From Asterias rubens (taxonomy: Eukaryota; Echinodermata; Asteroidea; Forcipulatida; Asteriidae): a DNA stretch of 64,000 nt. Under the pieces are notes generated by a model. It was not told the origin of the DNA. It ran no database searches and saw only the letters and a program-made list of their open reading frames with translations. Every line of letters begins with the position of its first letter. Positions within the stretch are counted from its first letter, which is position 1. The stretch is taken from contig NC_047064.1 in the NCBI RefSeq assembly GCF_902459465.1, positions 4,118,762-4,182,761 of the forward strand, read 5' to 3'. The translations under genes were made by a program, and so were the position numbers. Shown here one piece after another: positions 1-12,927 of this stretch.

Positions 1-173
1 TATTAATTTAGTGAGAAATTACCTCTTTCTCAAAAACTATGTTACTTTAGAGGGAGTCATTTCTCACAATGTTTTATACTATCAACAGCTCTCCGTTGCT
101 CGTTAACAAGTAAGATTTTATGCTAGTATATATTTTGAGTAATTACCAAGAAACGTGTACAGTGCCTTTAGTA
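1..173. mobile_element. Palindromic mini-element family 1, truncated by the window edge
   Basis: Right half of the commonest element here: AGTGAGAAATTACCTCTTTC, TTTCTCACAATGTTTTATAC, then GAGTAATTACCAA and an end resembling GTGTCCACTGCCTTTAA. Confidence 0.6.
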
Positions 174-866
174 TAGCCTCCACGTAAAGTCAATCTCCTT
201 ATCACACTTGATGATGACTGTGCAAAACATATTTGGTACAGTTTAAACCATAAACCATGCAGGTTGGGCATGCACATTATGGAGTTGTGGCTATGTACAC
301 TGTAAGTATTAATTATAGAGAAGGATTTTGGGTGTATTGGCTGCTGGTTGCCGACTACATCCCACTGGACCCTTTTCATGAAATATGCTAATTACATTCA
401 CACATGCGTACAGATCCTGTTGCATGTATTGGTTGGTAAACACCATAGAGTTGTACACTAAGCAGACGCCCAATGCGTCTGCATCACGCAGCCATTAGCC
501 GTGTACAAAACAGCGCGGTGTTCCCTCATTTTGGCAACCAAAATGTAAGTGCGCACGCACTATGTGCAATTTACATATTTCATGGGAAGGGTCCATTAAC
601 AGACTGCACAGCCTGAGAGCACTTACTCGCGCGGGCTCAGCAGTTTCGCGAGAATACCACTAGCGTCGCAGGAATCGTGGAGAGAGTCTGAGAATGCTAT
701 CACCACAACAGAGACATGTTAAACAAGTTGTCGACAAGTCTAGGGTCTTAGAGGTGGAAGGTTTGGAAAGAAACACCTACACCAAACCTGAACACCTAAA
801 ATCCTTCCAAGGGTCGAAAAATATATCAAGCTTGATTCTTGATTCTTGAAAGTTACTTTTGCTCTA

Positions 867-1015
867 ATAGGAGACTTTGGAACGCTAGGAGGCAGCAGAC
901 TTACCAGGTAAATTTCCATTGTTTGCGTAGTTATGAGCGTGCGCACTTTACCGAGAACAATGGATTTTACCTGATATGTCCGCTGCCACCAAGCATCCCG
1001 AATGTCTCCCATTGG
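867..1015. mobile_element. Small TIR element, 'GGCAGCAGACTTACC' family
   Basis: Ends are inverted copies: GGAGACTTTGGAACGCTAGG with GGCAGCAGACTTACCAGGTA on the left, and the matching TACCTG..GCTGCCACC..GTCTCCC on the right. The size of about 150 bp and the palindromic build fit a non-autonomous DNA element. Other full copies lie at 58744-58900 and 60385-60523; half copies are at 3045-3170, 17848-18235 and 49622-49668. Confidence 0.6.
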
Positions 1016-1034
1016 ATAAGGCTGCTTGATTTCA

Positions 1035-4000
1035 TCATAGCGTCTTGATTGCCCGCATCAGAGCTGCCTTGAGGTGGTGCTCCTGTTTGACGGGACCGTG
1101 AAGGCAGAAGTAGAGACCTGTTGCCATCTCGGCCTTCATGGTGTCACTGAAACCAAAGTCCAACACTGTACCTGGAACCTGGACGTGATAGACACACACA
1201 TTCATAAGCATACTCGGGAAAGCACTGGATAAACGGTGCTCATCAAACATCAGTGTATTAAGGCTAAAACCAAAATCATACTTACAACTGCTTAATTTGC
1301 TTGGACCATTTTGTCAATCGCACCCCACACTGATGGACAAGTTTTAAGGTTCATTTATTGGTATTGGTAAAAAGACATTGGTATACATGTAAAAACAACG
1401 TTTGTGTAAAAATTATTGATGTACTCATCACTGTTAACATTTTTTGCCATTCAGTGTTTCTATGAAGTGACATATCAGGACACGCCATTTTTGTTGCCTT
1501 GGAGGGAATCTACTATTGAAGCAAATTTGTTTTCTTGGCAGACTAAGGTTTTAACCTGTCACACTGATGAGGTCATGAAATCCAAAGATTAAACCTGCTT
1601 CAAGTACATATCCCGTGTAGTCAGAAATGTTGCTATTGGTTCATGTTCAGTCACCACATATCTACCAATATCTACCAATACATATGTTGCGTAACGCATG
1701 TAAAAAAAACAGTGTACTTATCAAAAGAGAAGGGGTTCGCCCCGGTGTTCCTGGCTGTGGCTGCTGTACGCGCTGCAGCACAACCCTTATGGTGCTATAC
1801 GTAATTGGGTCTCAGAACTCATCACTGCAATAGCCAATCTTTTTGAAAGTTTGTATATATATTCAGCGCCTTGAGTACCTTGTTTGGTAAATACGTGCGC
1901 TATTTAAGACATAAGAGTAATGGCATAGTTGGCTGCAGATTGTGCTGCATCAATTTGTAAATCCAAGTTTACGTAGTTCTGTAAACCTGTCGTAAAACCA
2001 ATGAGCGCTTTGAGGTACTCATCGGCTCTGGTCGTAAAGTGCTAATACACTGTAAGAACTGCTTTTTATAATTCTTCCAGTCATGCAGTCTCGATGGTAG
2101 TCTTTTACTTGTTTTTTTATTTCTTTTTGATTCTTCTTATGCTTATTCCACTTTTCCATTTAAATTTGTATAGATGGTTCTCTACTTACAAGTTTCAGTT
2201 GAGACAAGGTAGAGTTCATTTCAGACATGATGGTTCCGGTGTTGTCTCGAAGCACAAATGGCTGCCATTCTTTCTCCAGCATTAATGACGTAAATGTCTT
2301 CACGTCAGAAAGCTTTTCGTTGACGTGAAATGTTCCTGCGTGTGCCAATCAAAGTCAATGTTTAACCTTTCTCTCTTGGGTGATTTAATTGGGTCCTTCC
2401 TCACTTTAACAAAATCAAATATCACATTGAAATTTAACAACCAAAGTTATGGACTCCAACTCTTGTGGTATGCCTGATCCCATGTAAAACATAATCAGTT
2501 AACTACAGTCCTCAGTCCAACACCATAGAGTAACTCAACACCCAAACTGTTGGACTCTGATTTTGGTGGTATGCCTGATCCCATGTAAAGCAACACCATT
2601 CCGTAACTCTTCACCCAAACTGTTGGACTCTGATTATGGTGGTGTGCATGATCCAATGTAAAGCATAATCAGTCTCACACCATTGATCAATAACTCAAAA
2701 ACCAAACTGTCTGACTCTGATCCTGGTGATATTCTTGATCCAAAACTCTACTAAAAATCAATTTATCAACCTTTTTTTTGCATAGGTAATTTTTAGTTGG
2801 TAAACAGTTTCAGTTTGCAACAGCTAATTATAATTTCTTTAGACCATACCTTGTAACAGTACTCCGTCCGGAAATCGTATCCGGATAATAGCATAGTTAT
2901 ATCGTCTTACAGCATCTGGATTCTGAGAATCATGTTGCGCTCTGTAACGTGTAGAGAGATGAACATTGTGGTTTTACCAAAAGCTTTTAATTTCCAACAC
3001 CACACTGGTTTGAACTAAAAAAAATTGAGATGTTTTAATGACACTAGCTAGCAGCAGACTTACTAGGTGAATTTGTTGTTCCCGGAGCGTGTGCATGCTA
3101 GGAATTTGTGATGCAAAGATTGAAAGTTACATGCCACGTCTGCTGCCACCAAACATTACAAGGTCCCCATTATGAGGTACTTTTTGGTTTCAAGAAGACT
3201 TTATTAGAAAGTGAGTACATCACAAAATTTAACTTGACCTTTGACCCCCACTTTAAGAATAACGAGGGGCAAAGGAAGATTAGGAGCAAGTCGGCAGGAA
3301 AGCTCCTTCTCCAACTTCAAATCACAGCTAAAAACATTTTTTTTTGTCAACGCTTAACTCTGTTTGGATGACTAATTTACATCTTTTTGATTTATGCCAA
3401 GACTGTACTGTAATTACAACATCATTTTCTCAGTGCTAGGAGGATCAAGTTGACAGATATGGCGCAAGACAAAAAAATTTCCATTTTTATTATTATTAAA
3501 TACCCTTCAATTAGTAACTGCAAAGCTTCTTATAAATCTTTTGGAAACATTTGCCCCGGTGTTAATGGCAGTGGCAGCTGAATGAGCAGCAGCACCTTGT
3601 AACAGTTTACAAGGTGTTACATATAAATGGGTCTCATACAGTCATAATTCAATAGCTTCAAAACCCCGTCTGAAAATCAATCATACAAGGCTTTGAGTCG
3701 CCGTAGCATAACAAGTCGGAAAATCATTGAATACTGTCATTGAAGGTCTGCCTGACCTACATATGTGTGCACATAGTGTGGGCTATTTGATCCTAATTTT
3801 CTGATTTGTTTCCAAGGGCGAAAACAAAAAAATCAAAAATCAGACTAAGGTTGCAAGAATATCATACCTGTTTAAATACTAGTTATTATTTTTTGTATCA
3901 TTATTATTAATAGTTTACCCTGATGGGAGGTCATAAAAATCTTCTGAGAAGTGGAACTCGTCTGCCTTGGTGGATGGGTAGTAGACTCTGACATCTTGAT

Positions 4001-7000
4001 GTAGGGTAGCCTTGGCAGGTTGAGTATTGAGTAATACTTGACGAGCTGATTTAATCTGAGTAGTGTCCGAGGCATGCTCGGCGCTCATTACTAGGAAGGG
4101 CAACTCCGTGTCTGTTGAAGATAAAATCAAAAGCGGTTACTTTTACTTGTAAAGATGAGAATAGTTAGTTTGAACACCTCTTTTTTTTGGGGGGGGGGGG
4201 GTGGTTCACAAAGGGAAGAAGAATCCTTAATAGGAATACACAATCTGAGAAACGTTTGTGATCGCAACGCTTCTCATAATTTATATTCAAAACTGACATC
4301 TTTTTACATCATCACATTACTCCAAAGAGAAATGTTTTTTTCAACTCAAAAGGTTGTTTACTATCGAAAGCTGATGTAGGCTTCTAATCAGTGAGTTTGT
4401 ATACTTTAAGAGTGATTATGAAACATTGGTTCAATGTTTTTATTTTTTTTATTTTTTTATATGTTTTTAAACTTCATGTTATAATTATTATGATTTTTTT
4501 GTATGTCCTTGCTGAACACCTTGTTTTTGTCAGAAACACAAATTATGTCTAGTTGCAACTCGTGTTATCATATATGTGTTAAAATGTATTATTCACTGCA
4601 GACGTACAATACGTTTGACGTCTTGTCAGCTAGTGGTTACCATAGTGACCAAAAATAACGTCCAAGGTCTAAATATGACGTTCACTTATTTCCACTCGGC
4701 AAAATTTAACTTTTGTCTTTTAACCGTTTCATTGTTTCAATTCTACATGTAATGTAGATGTGTACTATAAAACCAATGTGTAAAAATTTCATTTCTAAAG
4801 GTTATCGCGGGTTTTGAAAATATAAGAGAAAATCCAGAACAAATAGGTCCAGGAAGAAAAAATAATCCCAAACTAGGAATACACAATCTTAGAAATTTTT
4901 GTTACAGAAACGCTTCTCAGATTCAAATTGTTTGGCATGACAACTGACATCTTTCTACATAACCACATTACTTCAAAGTGAAATGTTTTCTCAGAAGGGT
5001 GTTTTCTATATAAAGCTGATGTAGGCTTCTAACCAGTGAGTTTGTATTGCCATTTTATTTAAGAATGATAAACTTCCCTTTAAGTCAAAGTCTTTTTTTT
5101 TTGACAATCCCTAAATAAAATGTCCTTTTGTAGCGATCCCTTATACAATACCTAAATATTGCAGTCTCTTGGGCATAAATCCAACCGCCTGAAGGAAGTC
5201 CTTGGCTCCCTCGATAATAGCCACTTTGTCTTGGAAAGCTTTATTGTGCTCTGATATCTTACGATACCTCTCATCATTTGGATTGCTACTCACGTTGTCA
5301 AGGTACCTGTGTGCATAAATAAAACAGGTCTCGTAGAATTTTACAATAATTTGGGGTGAGAGATTTAAGACTATCATCCAATTTCAGACCTTTTTCGGTG
5401 CAAAATTTGCCTCTGAGACCTGGGCCAAATTTCATAGAGCTGCTTAAGCACAAAATGTTGTTTACGCAAAAGTCCTTGTTTAGTAAAATCAGATTACCGA
5501 CCCAAGACTTCACTCAATTGTTATGCTGAGTAAACAGCAGCTAAATACCAGTCACAAGATGAAATTACATTTTTGCCAGTAACATGTGTTTAATAAGCAA
5601 GCTATTTTCATGCTTTTAAAGCATTTATTTTGCTTAAGCAGTTTCTATGATATTTGCCCTGTACTAAGCTCAATTTCACATAAACAATTTCACCAATTTG
5701 CTAAGCTGTTTTGTATATATGGTACATTTTTCCGAACTGGCTGCTACAGCTACGGCTATGGCTAAGTTTCTGCGTCATCATGCGTTGAAGTATAGTACCT
5801 CCTTGCTGTAGTCGGATATGGCTTGACTTGCATTCTAATTCTTAGATTCTAATTCCAACAAAGCAAATTGCAAGAAAATCTACTCTCTTGTGCTGGAAAT
5901 TTGCAAAACAAAATTACTTTCAAAAGAGCATAGAAAAAATCCAACAACAACAAAAATCTAACAAAATAATGATAATTATGAAAATGTTAATAGAAACAAT
6001 TATATTTTACTTGCACAGAATCTGTAGACATGTATGAAGTCTCTCTTTGTTTCTATTCAATGAATGAATCATCAGCACTGAAGCCTCCAGTGGTCTGTAC
6101 ATCAACATCTGTGTAGAGTTACATAGGATTTGATAATCAACTTTAAAGGCACTGGACACTATTGGTAATTACGCAAGGTAATTGTTAGCATAAAAACTTA
6201 CTTGGTAACGAGTAATGGGGAGAGGTTGATAGTAAAAAACATTGTGAGAAACGGCTCCCTCTGAAGTAATGTAGTTTTTGACAAAGAGGTAATTTCTCAC
6301 TCGGGCTTCAGGCCTGAAGCCTTTTATTAGGCATTTGAAAGCGTACACATTTGTGCAACAAGGGTGCTTTTTCTTTCAGTGTTCTCTTGCAAATTCTTTT
6401 GACCAATTAAGCCCAAATTGTCACAGGTTTGTAATTTTGTGCATATGTTGGGCATGATCTTTGACAATTACCAAACGTGTCCAGCACCTTTCAAGGGAAT
6501 TATACGATGGTATTTGCTTAACAGCTTTATGAAATTGGGAATTGATTTCACCTTGTGATTACAAGTTCTGCAACAATGCACTCGTATGTATTGAAAGCCC
6601 CTTTCACACGAGAGCACTTTAACAAGGGTCCATTGCTACATTGTAGCATGGTTGTAAAATTTTACAAAATGCTCCTCGTGTGAAAGGACAACATTTTTTC
6701 TACTGTCCAAGTTCTCTAATGAATTATTTTCAAATATATTGCTACTCTTTGACAACCATGCTAAAATAAAGCAAGGGATCCAAGTTAAATTTCTGTCGTG
6801 TGAATATCACTTTCGTGTAAGAATTTTAATACATAATATTTATATATTATCTTTGTCACTGAGTACCCTGTGGTCTAGTGGTTAAAGACACTGAACACTT
6901 TGGGTAATTGTAAACAAACCTGCGAACATTTACACTCAATTGGTTGTTAAAGTTGCGAGATAGTAATGGAAGAAAAAAAAACACCCTTGCCACACGAAGT

Positions 7001-8801
7001 TGTGTGCTTCTAGATGCTTGATTTCGGGACTTCAAAATCTAATTCTGAGGTCGCAAAAACAAATTTGTGGAAAACTACTTCTTTCTCGAAAACTATGTTA
7101 CTTCAGAGGGAGCCGTTTCTCATAATGTTTTACACTATCAACAACTCTCCACTGCTTGTTACCAAGTTTTATGCTAATTTTTTTTTTAAAGTAATTACCA
7201 ATATAATGTCCAATGCCTTTAAGACATCTGCATTTCTAGAATACGAGGGTTGTAGCCTGTGGATTCAAATACCACCTGAGTACTTTGCCTATGGATTTTT
7301 TTCACCCACTGGGCTCTCAAAAAGTCACAGGGTATACAGCGCTGATCAAAGAATTGGAACACCAAAAATAGCTGTGTGAGTTTAAATAAAAAAATTACAA
7401 CGTTTTGTTACAATAAAGAGGCATCACTTAATCTCTTACTGCAGTTGTTTTAAATTGAGAGTTTGAGAAGACTTCTGAAAAAGTGGCAACTATCACTCTA
7501 TGATGATGGGTGGTCCATTCAATATTGATCGGGACTGAAGTACAAAATGGCCGCACTACTTTTGTGAGATGCCTCATTTTGTTTGATTTAAATCAGATTT
7601 GAAACATCAATGTTATAAGTGAAAATAACCAGGGATCGGTGTATGTGTACAGTCATATGTAGCTTTTTCTTACAGAAGCAATTTAAACAAATTGAAAAAA
7701 TGGTGGGCAGAGGCACGGTACTTGAATTGCTTGACAGTTGTCAGACGTAAATATTTCTCTGGAGAATTGGTATTTGTATGAACTTTAGAATCGGGGAGTT
7801 TTCAGAAGGAAATATCTCTCTGGAGGATTGGTGCTATGGACTTTGTGAGTTTTCTGAGGGAAATATTTCTCTGGAGGACTGGTGCTGGTGTATGAACTTT
7901 GAATTTTCTAATCAGTGAGCTTTCAGATTGAAACTAAATACAAGTTAGGACCATTACCAAATCCGTATTTAATTAGTCTTTAAGATGACTGTAACTGTAC
8001 ACCCCCCCCCCCAATCACCCCTCTCCCTGAGGTAATAATGTCCAACTGACATGGCATGCAAGGAGGATTAAGTTTATAAATTTACCCCATAATTTTCTCC
8101 AATTTATTTCCAACTCCCTGGAGCAAGGAAAGGAAACAGTCTGCATATAAATTTCATCCACATAAGTGATGTGCATGCACACTCTCATAAATTACCCCCC
8201 CCCCCACCCCTCCCCATAAAAGAAAATGTAAGGCAGAGTTTTTCCTCTTTCTATTTTAAAGTGAGTGACAAGCTATATGTAAACATAAATACGTTTTTCA
8301 GTCTGGAACACCATCAGTTATCAATTGCCTATCCTCCTCAGAAATGTTTCCATTTGTAATGTCATCAAGTCCATTTAAAGAACAGCCCCCCCCCCAAAAA
8401 AAAAAAAAACCCTCAAAACACCATTACTTAATTTGATTGCCGCAATCACTTAAGTATGGGTATTTTTGGTCTGTGTTTTAAAATTCTCCTTTATTTTCTT
8501 TGATAATTTCTTTATTAATTATTAATATTAAAATGTTTACTTTTTTTGGGGGGGGGGGGCGGGGGACAACATAAATTTGATTGTGTTTATTCAAACACTT
8601 ATTCAAAGTACTTACTTTCCTAAAATGTATCATCATATGATCATTAATGGATGCCGTTGGGTAGATGGCACTGCATCCAAACGGACATTGGAAATAGACA
8701 CAGGGTATCGCCTTGGTGTCTCCTTCGGCAACGCTTCCTTCCGTGGCTGATTTCGTCATAGCAGAATTAAATACAGAATCGTTTATCATGTCTTCATTTA
8801 C
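1035..8801 (-). CDS. UBXN6-like gene, copy A (diverged tandem paralogue), core exons
   Basis: UBXN6 (UBXD1) proteins are cofactors of the AAA ATPase p97/VCP: a PUB domain binds the p97 C-terminal tail and a UBX domain lies at the C-terminus. Core exons read on the minus strand are 8616-8801, 6011-6108, 5152-5306, 3919-4111, 2850-2941, 2190-2335 and 1035-1178 (TGA at 1035-1037). All join in phase, and three have exactly the lengths of the matching copy B exons (98, 155, 146 nt). The first carries a C-x3-C-x11-H-x3-H cluster. PUB follows (YLDNVSSNPNDERYRKI, then FLQAVGF), then the linker (SEDFYDLPS) and UBX (RYNYAIIRIRFPDG, EKEWQPFVL). The segment between linker and UBX is 22 residues shorter than in copy B, removing the KREQ-rich helix. 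No stop interrupts the core, so it looks functional. Sequence identity to copy B is clearly reduced. The 5' end is uncertain and listed separately; a Met inside the first core exon is an alternative start. Confidence 0.8.
2435..2745. repeat. Short diverged tandem repeat in a copy A intron
   Basis: Three to four copies of a segment containing CCCAAACTGTTGGACTCTGA and TGGTATGCCTGATCCCATGT. Confidence 0.75.
4229..5048. repeat. Two direct copies of a 170-bp segment in a copy A intron
   Basis: 4229-4400 and 4876-5048 both begin AGGAATACACAATCT and end AAAGCTGATGTAGGCTTCTA, and share a central ACTGACATCTTT. The 475 bases between them are unique. A G-run of 13 lies at about 4189. Confidence 0.75.
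6142..6494. mobile_element. Palindromic mini-element, family 1
   Basis: Begins TTTAAAGGCACTGGACACTA and ends CGTGTCCAGCACCTTTCAA. Near the centre is a self-complementary CTTCAGGCCTGAAG. Sits upstream of the copy A exon at 6011-6108, in its intron. Confidence 0.65.
6882..7222. mobile_element. Palindromic mini-element, family 1
   Basis: TTAAAGACACTGAACACTTT at the left end, AATGTCCAATGCCTTTAA at the right; central part includes CACACGAAGTTGTGTGCTTC. In an intron of copy A. Confidence 0.65.
7745..7915. repeat. Three tandem units of about 65 bp
   Basis: Units contain AAATATTTCTCTGGAGAATTGG and TTTGTATGAACTTT variants; in a copy A intron. Confidence 0.65.
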
Positions 8802-10147
8802 CTAAAACATAAACAAAAATTAGCTACCATTAAAGGTAACGTCTATTAAATTCAGAACTGAGAAGTCTCCCAAACAATCAGATAAATCTATTCCGCGGTA
8901 GTCGAATATAAAAAGACAGTTCTCTAAAGAACAAACTCTACCTGGCAAGTTCGTTGATACACACTTGGTGTAAAAGGAACATTACAGAATTGTTTTCCTA
9001 ATAAAACAGTTGTTGGCAGTGTATGCCCCCTTAGGTAATCCACCATACACATTAACTGACAAACCTGTAGAAGCCTGAGGTTGATCAACTATCTGGTTCG
9101 CAAGAAAATAGTGAAAAACCGATTACAAATTTTGCATTGCATCAATGCCAAAACAAAAATTAATAAAACGCTCACTGAGCGATAAACTCCAAATGCGAAA
9201 TTAGATTATTTATTTCTCATCAAGTATGACATTTCAGACAGAAATATTTCAAGGGATGTTTTCTACTATCATCATCATCAGACCATGTAAGTTTTATGTA
9301 AATCTGTGATCTTCAGGATTTCTGTTTCTTACCAATTCTGTAACGTTCCTTTAAAGCAAACCAAATATACATTGATACATTGATACTACTTAGTGTTGTG
9401 CTATTTTAAAGTTTTGTTGATACAGTTTTCTCAAATATGGCTTCATTTCAGACTAGAGGGAGTTAATTTACCCCCAAAATGGTTCTTGTATGAGCTTGTA
9501 AATCAGAAGCCTTTAGACTAAAATTTTACAATAATGTTTTCATCCTTACCTGTTCAGTATAATTCCTCTTTAATTTTTTCTTTTCTGAACTTTTAATATT
9601 TGTAATAGTCAACATGTATCGGTACATGAAACAAAAACCTGTGGAAGGTAGTGCACAGTCAGTCACAAGAAAATAGTGGGAAAAAAACTAACATTATTGT
9701 TATTGTTTTTAATATAAAATTGTACACCAAAACTAATTGTTTTACTAATTTCTCAACCACCTAACATAACTGCTTATGAAGAAATACTTTCTGTTCTGTT
9801 CGACTGTCCCAAATTTGTATAGTGGGAGTTCCAAAGTTGATAAAATACAATTACAGTTTAATAGACCAATTGAATCGATTAATCTGATTACAGACTGCAG
9901 TTCTTTAGGAATGGTAATAATACAAGAAGACAGTTTCAGAAACAAGTGAACACATTGAAATATCAAACATATTTAGTCATAATTTGTCTTTTACCTTTTT
10001 TGTACATTAATCATTTTTGACCACAAAAGTTGCAAATCTTCAAGAGCATACAGTCACCATAATCAGATATAATGCACAATGCATCAACATATTTTGTATT
10101 GTTATATAACAATAAAGCCATGCTTCATGCCATTTATCATTTGATGA

Positions 10148-10521
10148 TTTAAGGTAGTGGACACGTGGTAATTACTCAAAATAACTGTTAGCCTAAAAAC
10201 TTACCTGGTAACAAGCAATGGAGAGCTGTTATAAAACATTCTGAGAAACTGCTCCCTCTGATGAAGTAACATGTTTTTTTTTTAGAAAGAGGTAATTTCT
10301 CACTCAAATATTAAGAAACTTCAGGCCTGAAGCCTTTAAAAATGCATCTGAAAGCACACAAATTTGTACAAGGGTGTTTTTTCTTTCATTATTCCCTTGC
10401 AACTTCGATGACCAATTTAGTCAAAATTTGTACAGATTTGTTGTTGTATGCGTTTTGAGATACACCAAGTGAGAACCCTGCTCTTTTTGACAATTAATCA
10501 AACATGTCCATGTGCTTTTAA
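10148..10521. mobile_element. Palindromic mini-element, family 1
   Basis: Left TTTAAGGTAGTGGACACGTG, right CATGTCCATGTGCTTTTAA, with central CTTCAGGCCTGAAGCC. Lies between the candidate 5' exons and the core exons of copy A. Confidence 0.6.
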
Positions 10522-10766
10522 TAATGGTAAAATCTACAATGTGGTTACAACCACTCAAACTTTGTTGTCAAAAGGTGAAAATCTTCCAGAGCATGCACTC
10601 ACCATAATCAGATATAGGCCTACAACTGAATAATGCACCAAAATAATATATTCATTATATAAAGCCATGCTTCATGCCAATTATAATTTTTTGAAATATT
10701 TAATGAATAAAAAAAGTAAACCATTGAAAGAAAGAGATGTAAACTGAGTAGTAAATGTCCACGCAC

Positions 10767-11043
10767 CTGGTAATGATGAAGTGTTGCCACAGAATCAGTC
10801 GCTCCATGATCGATTCCAACATGCAAGGCCATGCTTCCCTCTTCATCAGTCACGACACCCCCGCCGTACAAAACACTAACAGACAAAATCAGAGTTTGAT
10901 GTCACTTGTTATCTGCCCGGCGGAAAAAAAAAGAGCCAGGGGTTCTGTTATAAATCCTCCTACAGTCCTCACTGTTCGAGATGCGACTCTGGAAAAGGTA
11001 ATACAATATTCAATGACAGCGATTCCTTATACAGGGCTGCCAT
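10767..11043 (-). CDS. Candidate first two coding exons of UBXN6-like copy A
   Basis: On the minus strand an ATG at 11043 opens 71 nt that end at a GTGAGG donor (exon 10973-11043). A second open segment, 10767-10875, lies between a TTAG acceptor and a GTGCGT donor. Joined, they give 60 codons and end in phase 0, which is the phase needed by the exon at 8616-8801; the complete model would be 397 aa. The sequence just upstream of the ATG (about 11044-11090) is CpG-rich, as expected of a 5' UTR or promoter. Against the call: the predicted residues do not resemble the N-terminus of copy B, which begins MKKLQNFF and has an AALARLQ motif. They could be a replaced N-terminus, or chance. Confidence 0.35.
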
Positions 11044-11394
11044 GACTTCCCGTCTCACACTGTCGGACCGACGTCGGCCCGGCTAAATATAATCATCTTA
11101 GAAATTGCGTACAATTAAGTACAGAAGAAGGAAAAAAAAACGTAGGAGGAAGAAATGAAAAGATAACCAAAAACTGTCTCTCAAGGTTTCCAGATTCACT
11201 TATTCAGTCAACAGAGTGTTTTTTTTTTTTAAATCAGACAAATTAAACTCGGCTGATTATTTGTGTCTTTCTTTAATCCGGTTTTAATTAAAAATTTAGT
11301 GTGGCATTTGGCTGCCATGAATTACTTACTACACTAGGTCTATTTTTGGACACAGATAGTAGATGAATAAAAGATGACTGACATTTGAAGGAGG

Positions 11395-11765
11395 ATAAGA
11401 TGGTTACATAATGACAAAAGCATGCATCAAATGACAATAAAATTCATATAAAAAGACACACATGCTTTGGGGATAATGTCCCGAGTTCTACCCTTTGGTT
11501 GGTGACACACCCCCCCCCCTCCCAACCATATTCCGTGCTTTCGAGGACCCCAAAGGAATTGCTACTGTATCCGAAACTAAGGTGGATTTAAAGAGTTGAA
11601 TAATTACAAAAAGCATACATCAAATGGCGATGGAATTCACAGTTTATATGAAGACGTTCTTCGGGGACACTATCTTGAGTTCAACCCTTGTTGGTGACCC
11701 CCCCCCCCCTCCCCATCCTCCATACTTTCAAGGACCCCAAAGAAATTGTTACTGTATCAAAAAAA
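11395..11765. repeat. Tandem duplication of about 180 bp with C-runs
   Basis: The halves at 11395-11580 and 11597-11765 share AGCATGCATCAAATG, GGTGAC followed by a C-run, and AGGACCCCAAAG(G/A)AATTG. Confidence 0.75.
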
Positions 11766-12440
11766 AAAGAATAAGGGAATAAGAAATACAGTTGAAATGA
11801 AAAGAAAGGTCAATAAGTCTGAACTCGTGGTAAAGTCTGGATGAATCTTTCCACCAAAAATTCCTGGGAGTCCCATGATAACAAAGTCACATGAGAAAAC
11901 ACCCACTATAGAGAAGAAACAAAAAAAACGCCTGACAGATAAGCAGAATAATTTGAGGAATATTATTCACACATGTGAGAATGTTGCAATGCAGTTTGGT
12001 TATTTATAGATTTATAAATATAGAAATGATATAAATAATTCAAGATTGCTAGTGAAAAAACCACAAAGGTTTATTGTGTGTGACCCCCCCCCCCACACTC
12101 TTCACTCACATCCTTATTTTGTCACCAAAAAGACTAATTTTGTATTATGTATGTTTTGCTTCATGCATTGTTGGCACCATTTCATCAACAGTAATTAACC
12201 GATATTTTAGACTTTTATCATGTCTATGTTCTACAAAACCAATACATTTCTAATAATAGGCTCTTTCCTCTTTAAAAAGGGGGGAAAACCCTCATCCTCC
12301 TCTTTTGGCAATAAAACAACCCAAAGCAAACAGGCTGATCAACTGGTATATTTTTTTAACTTGTCAAAATACCCCCTAGAATAGCAGCCATGCAATAATA
12401 CAAAATTAGTGTTTACACTGATTAAATGGAATTGGCACCA

Positions 12441-12690
12441 GGGCCCAATTTCATAGCGCTGCTAAGCACAAACAAATTGCTAAGCATGAAATTTGTTCCT
12501 TGATAAAAACAGGATTACCAACCAAATTTCCATTTGTTGCATATTTATTATTGCTTGTTACTGGTATTTAGCTGTTGTTTGCTTATCCTGAAAATCACGT
12601 GAACATTGTGATGGTAATCTTGTTTTTATCAAGGAAGAAATTTCATGCTCAGCAAATTTTTGTGCTTAGCAGCTCTATGAAATTGGGCCC
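12441..12690. mobile_element. Palindromic element with GGGCCCAATTTCATAG termini
   Basis: Nearly perfect fold-back: left GGGCCCAATTTCATAGCGCT, right AGCTCTATGAAATTGGGCCC, with further pairing of GCTAAGCA / TGCTTAGC and CTTGATAAAAACAGGATTACC / GGTAATC..TATCAAG. This is the best-preserved copy of a common 'GCTTAAGCA' repeat family. Confidence 0.75.
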
Positions 12691-12796
12691 AGAGCACGTT
12701 ATATCATCCTCGTACAATCGTTATTTCTTTCTGGCGGGTAATTTTTTGCTATCTGCAATATAAATAACTCTCTAGTCACACAAAAAAAGTACAATC

Positions 12797-12927
12797 ACGA
12801 GAAGATGATAGCGTGCGTCTCACCATTTACAATGTCTGTAGCTCTCCGTAGATTAAGTTCATGAGAAGATGATAGCGTGCGTCTCACCATTAATGTCTGT
12901 AGCTCTCCGTAGATTAAGTTTCGTCTT
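12797..12927. repeat. Recent tandem duplication, two units of about 65 bp
   Basis: GAGAAGATGATAGCGTGCGT through TCTCCGTAGATTAAGTT occurs twice with almost no divergence, differing by a short deletion of TTACAA-type bases. Confidence 0.9.

Larger units (their letters stand above)
1..1034. other. Downstream flank of UBXN6 copy A, no gene seen
   Basis: Holds the right half of a palindromic mini-element (1-173), a roughly 650-base stretch without recognisable content, and a TIR element at 867-1015 whose end abuts the copy A stop codon. Short reading frames here show no codon conservation or splice context. Confidence 0.5.

Noticed and set aside
9550..9584. Extra lysine-rich exon for UBXN6 copy A (SEKKKKLKRNYTEQ) resembling copy B exon 3
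   Set aside because: The splice sites look reasonable, but its phase conflicts with the only start exons that fit, and the match is just basic/acidic composition. Kept out of the model.
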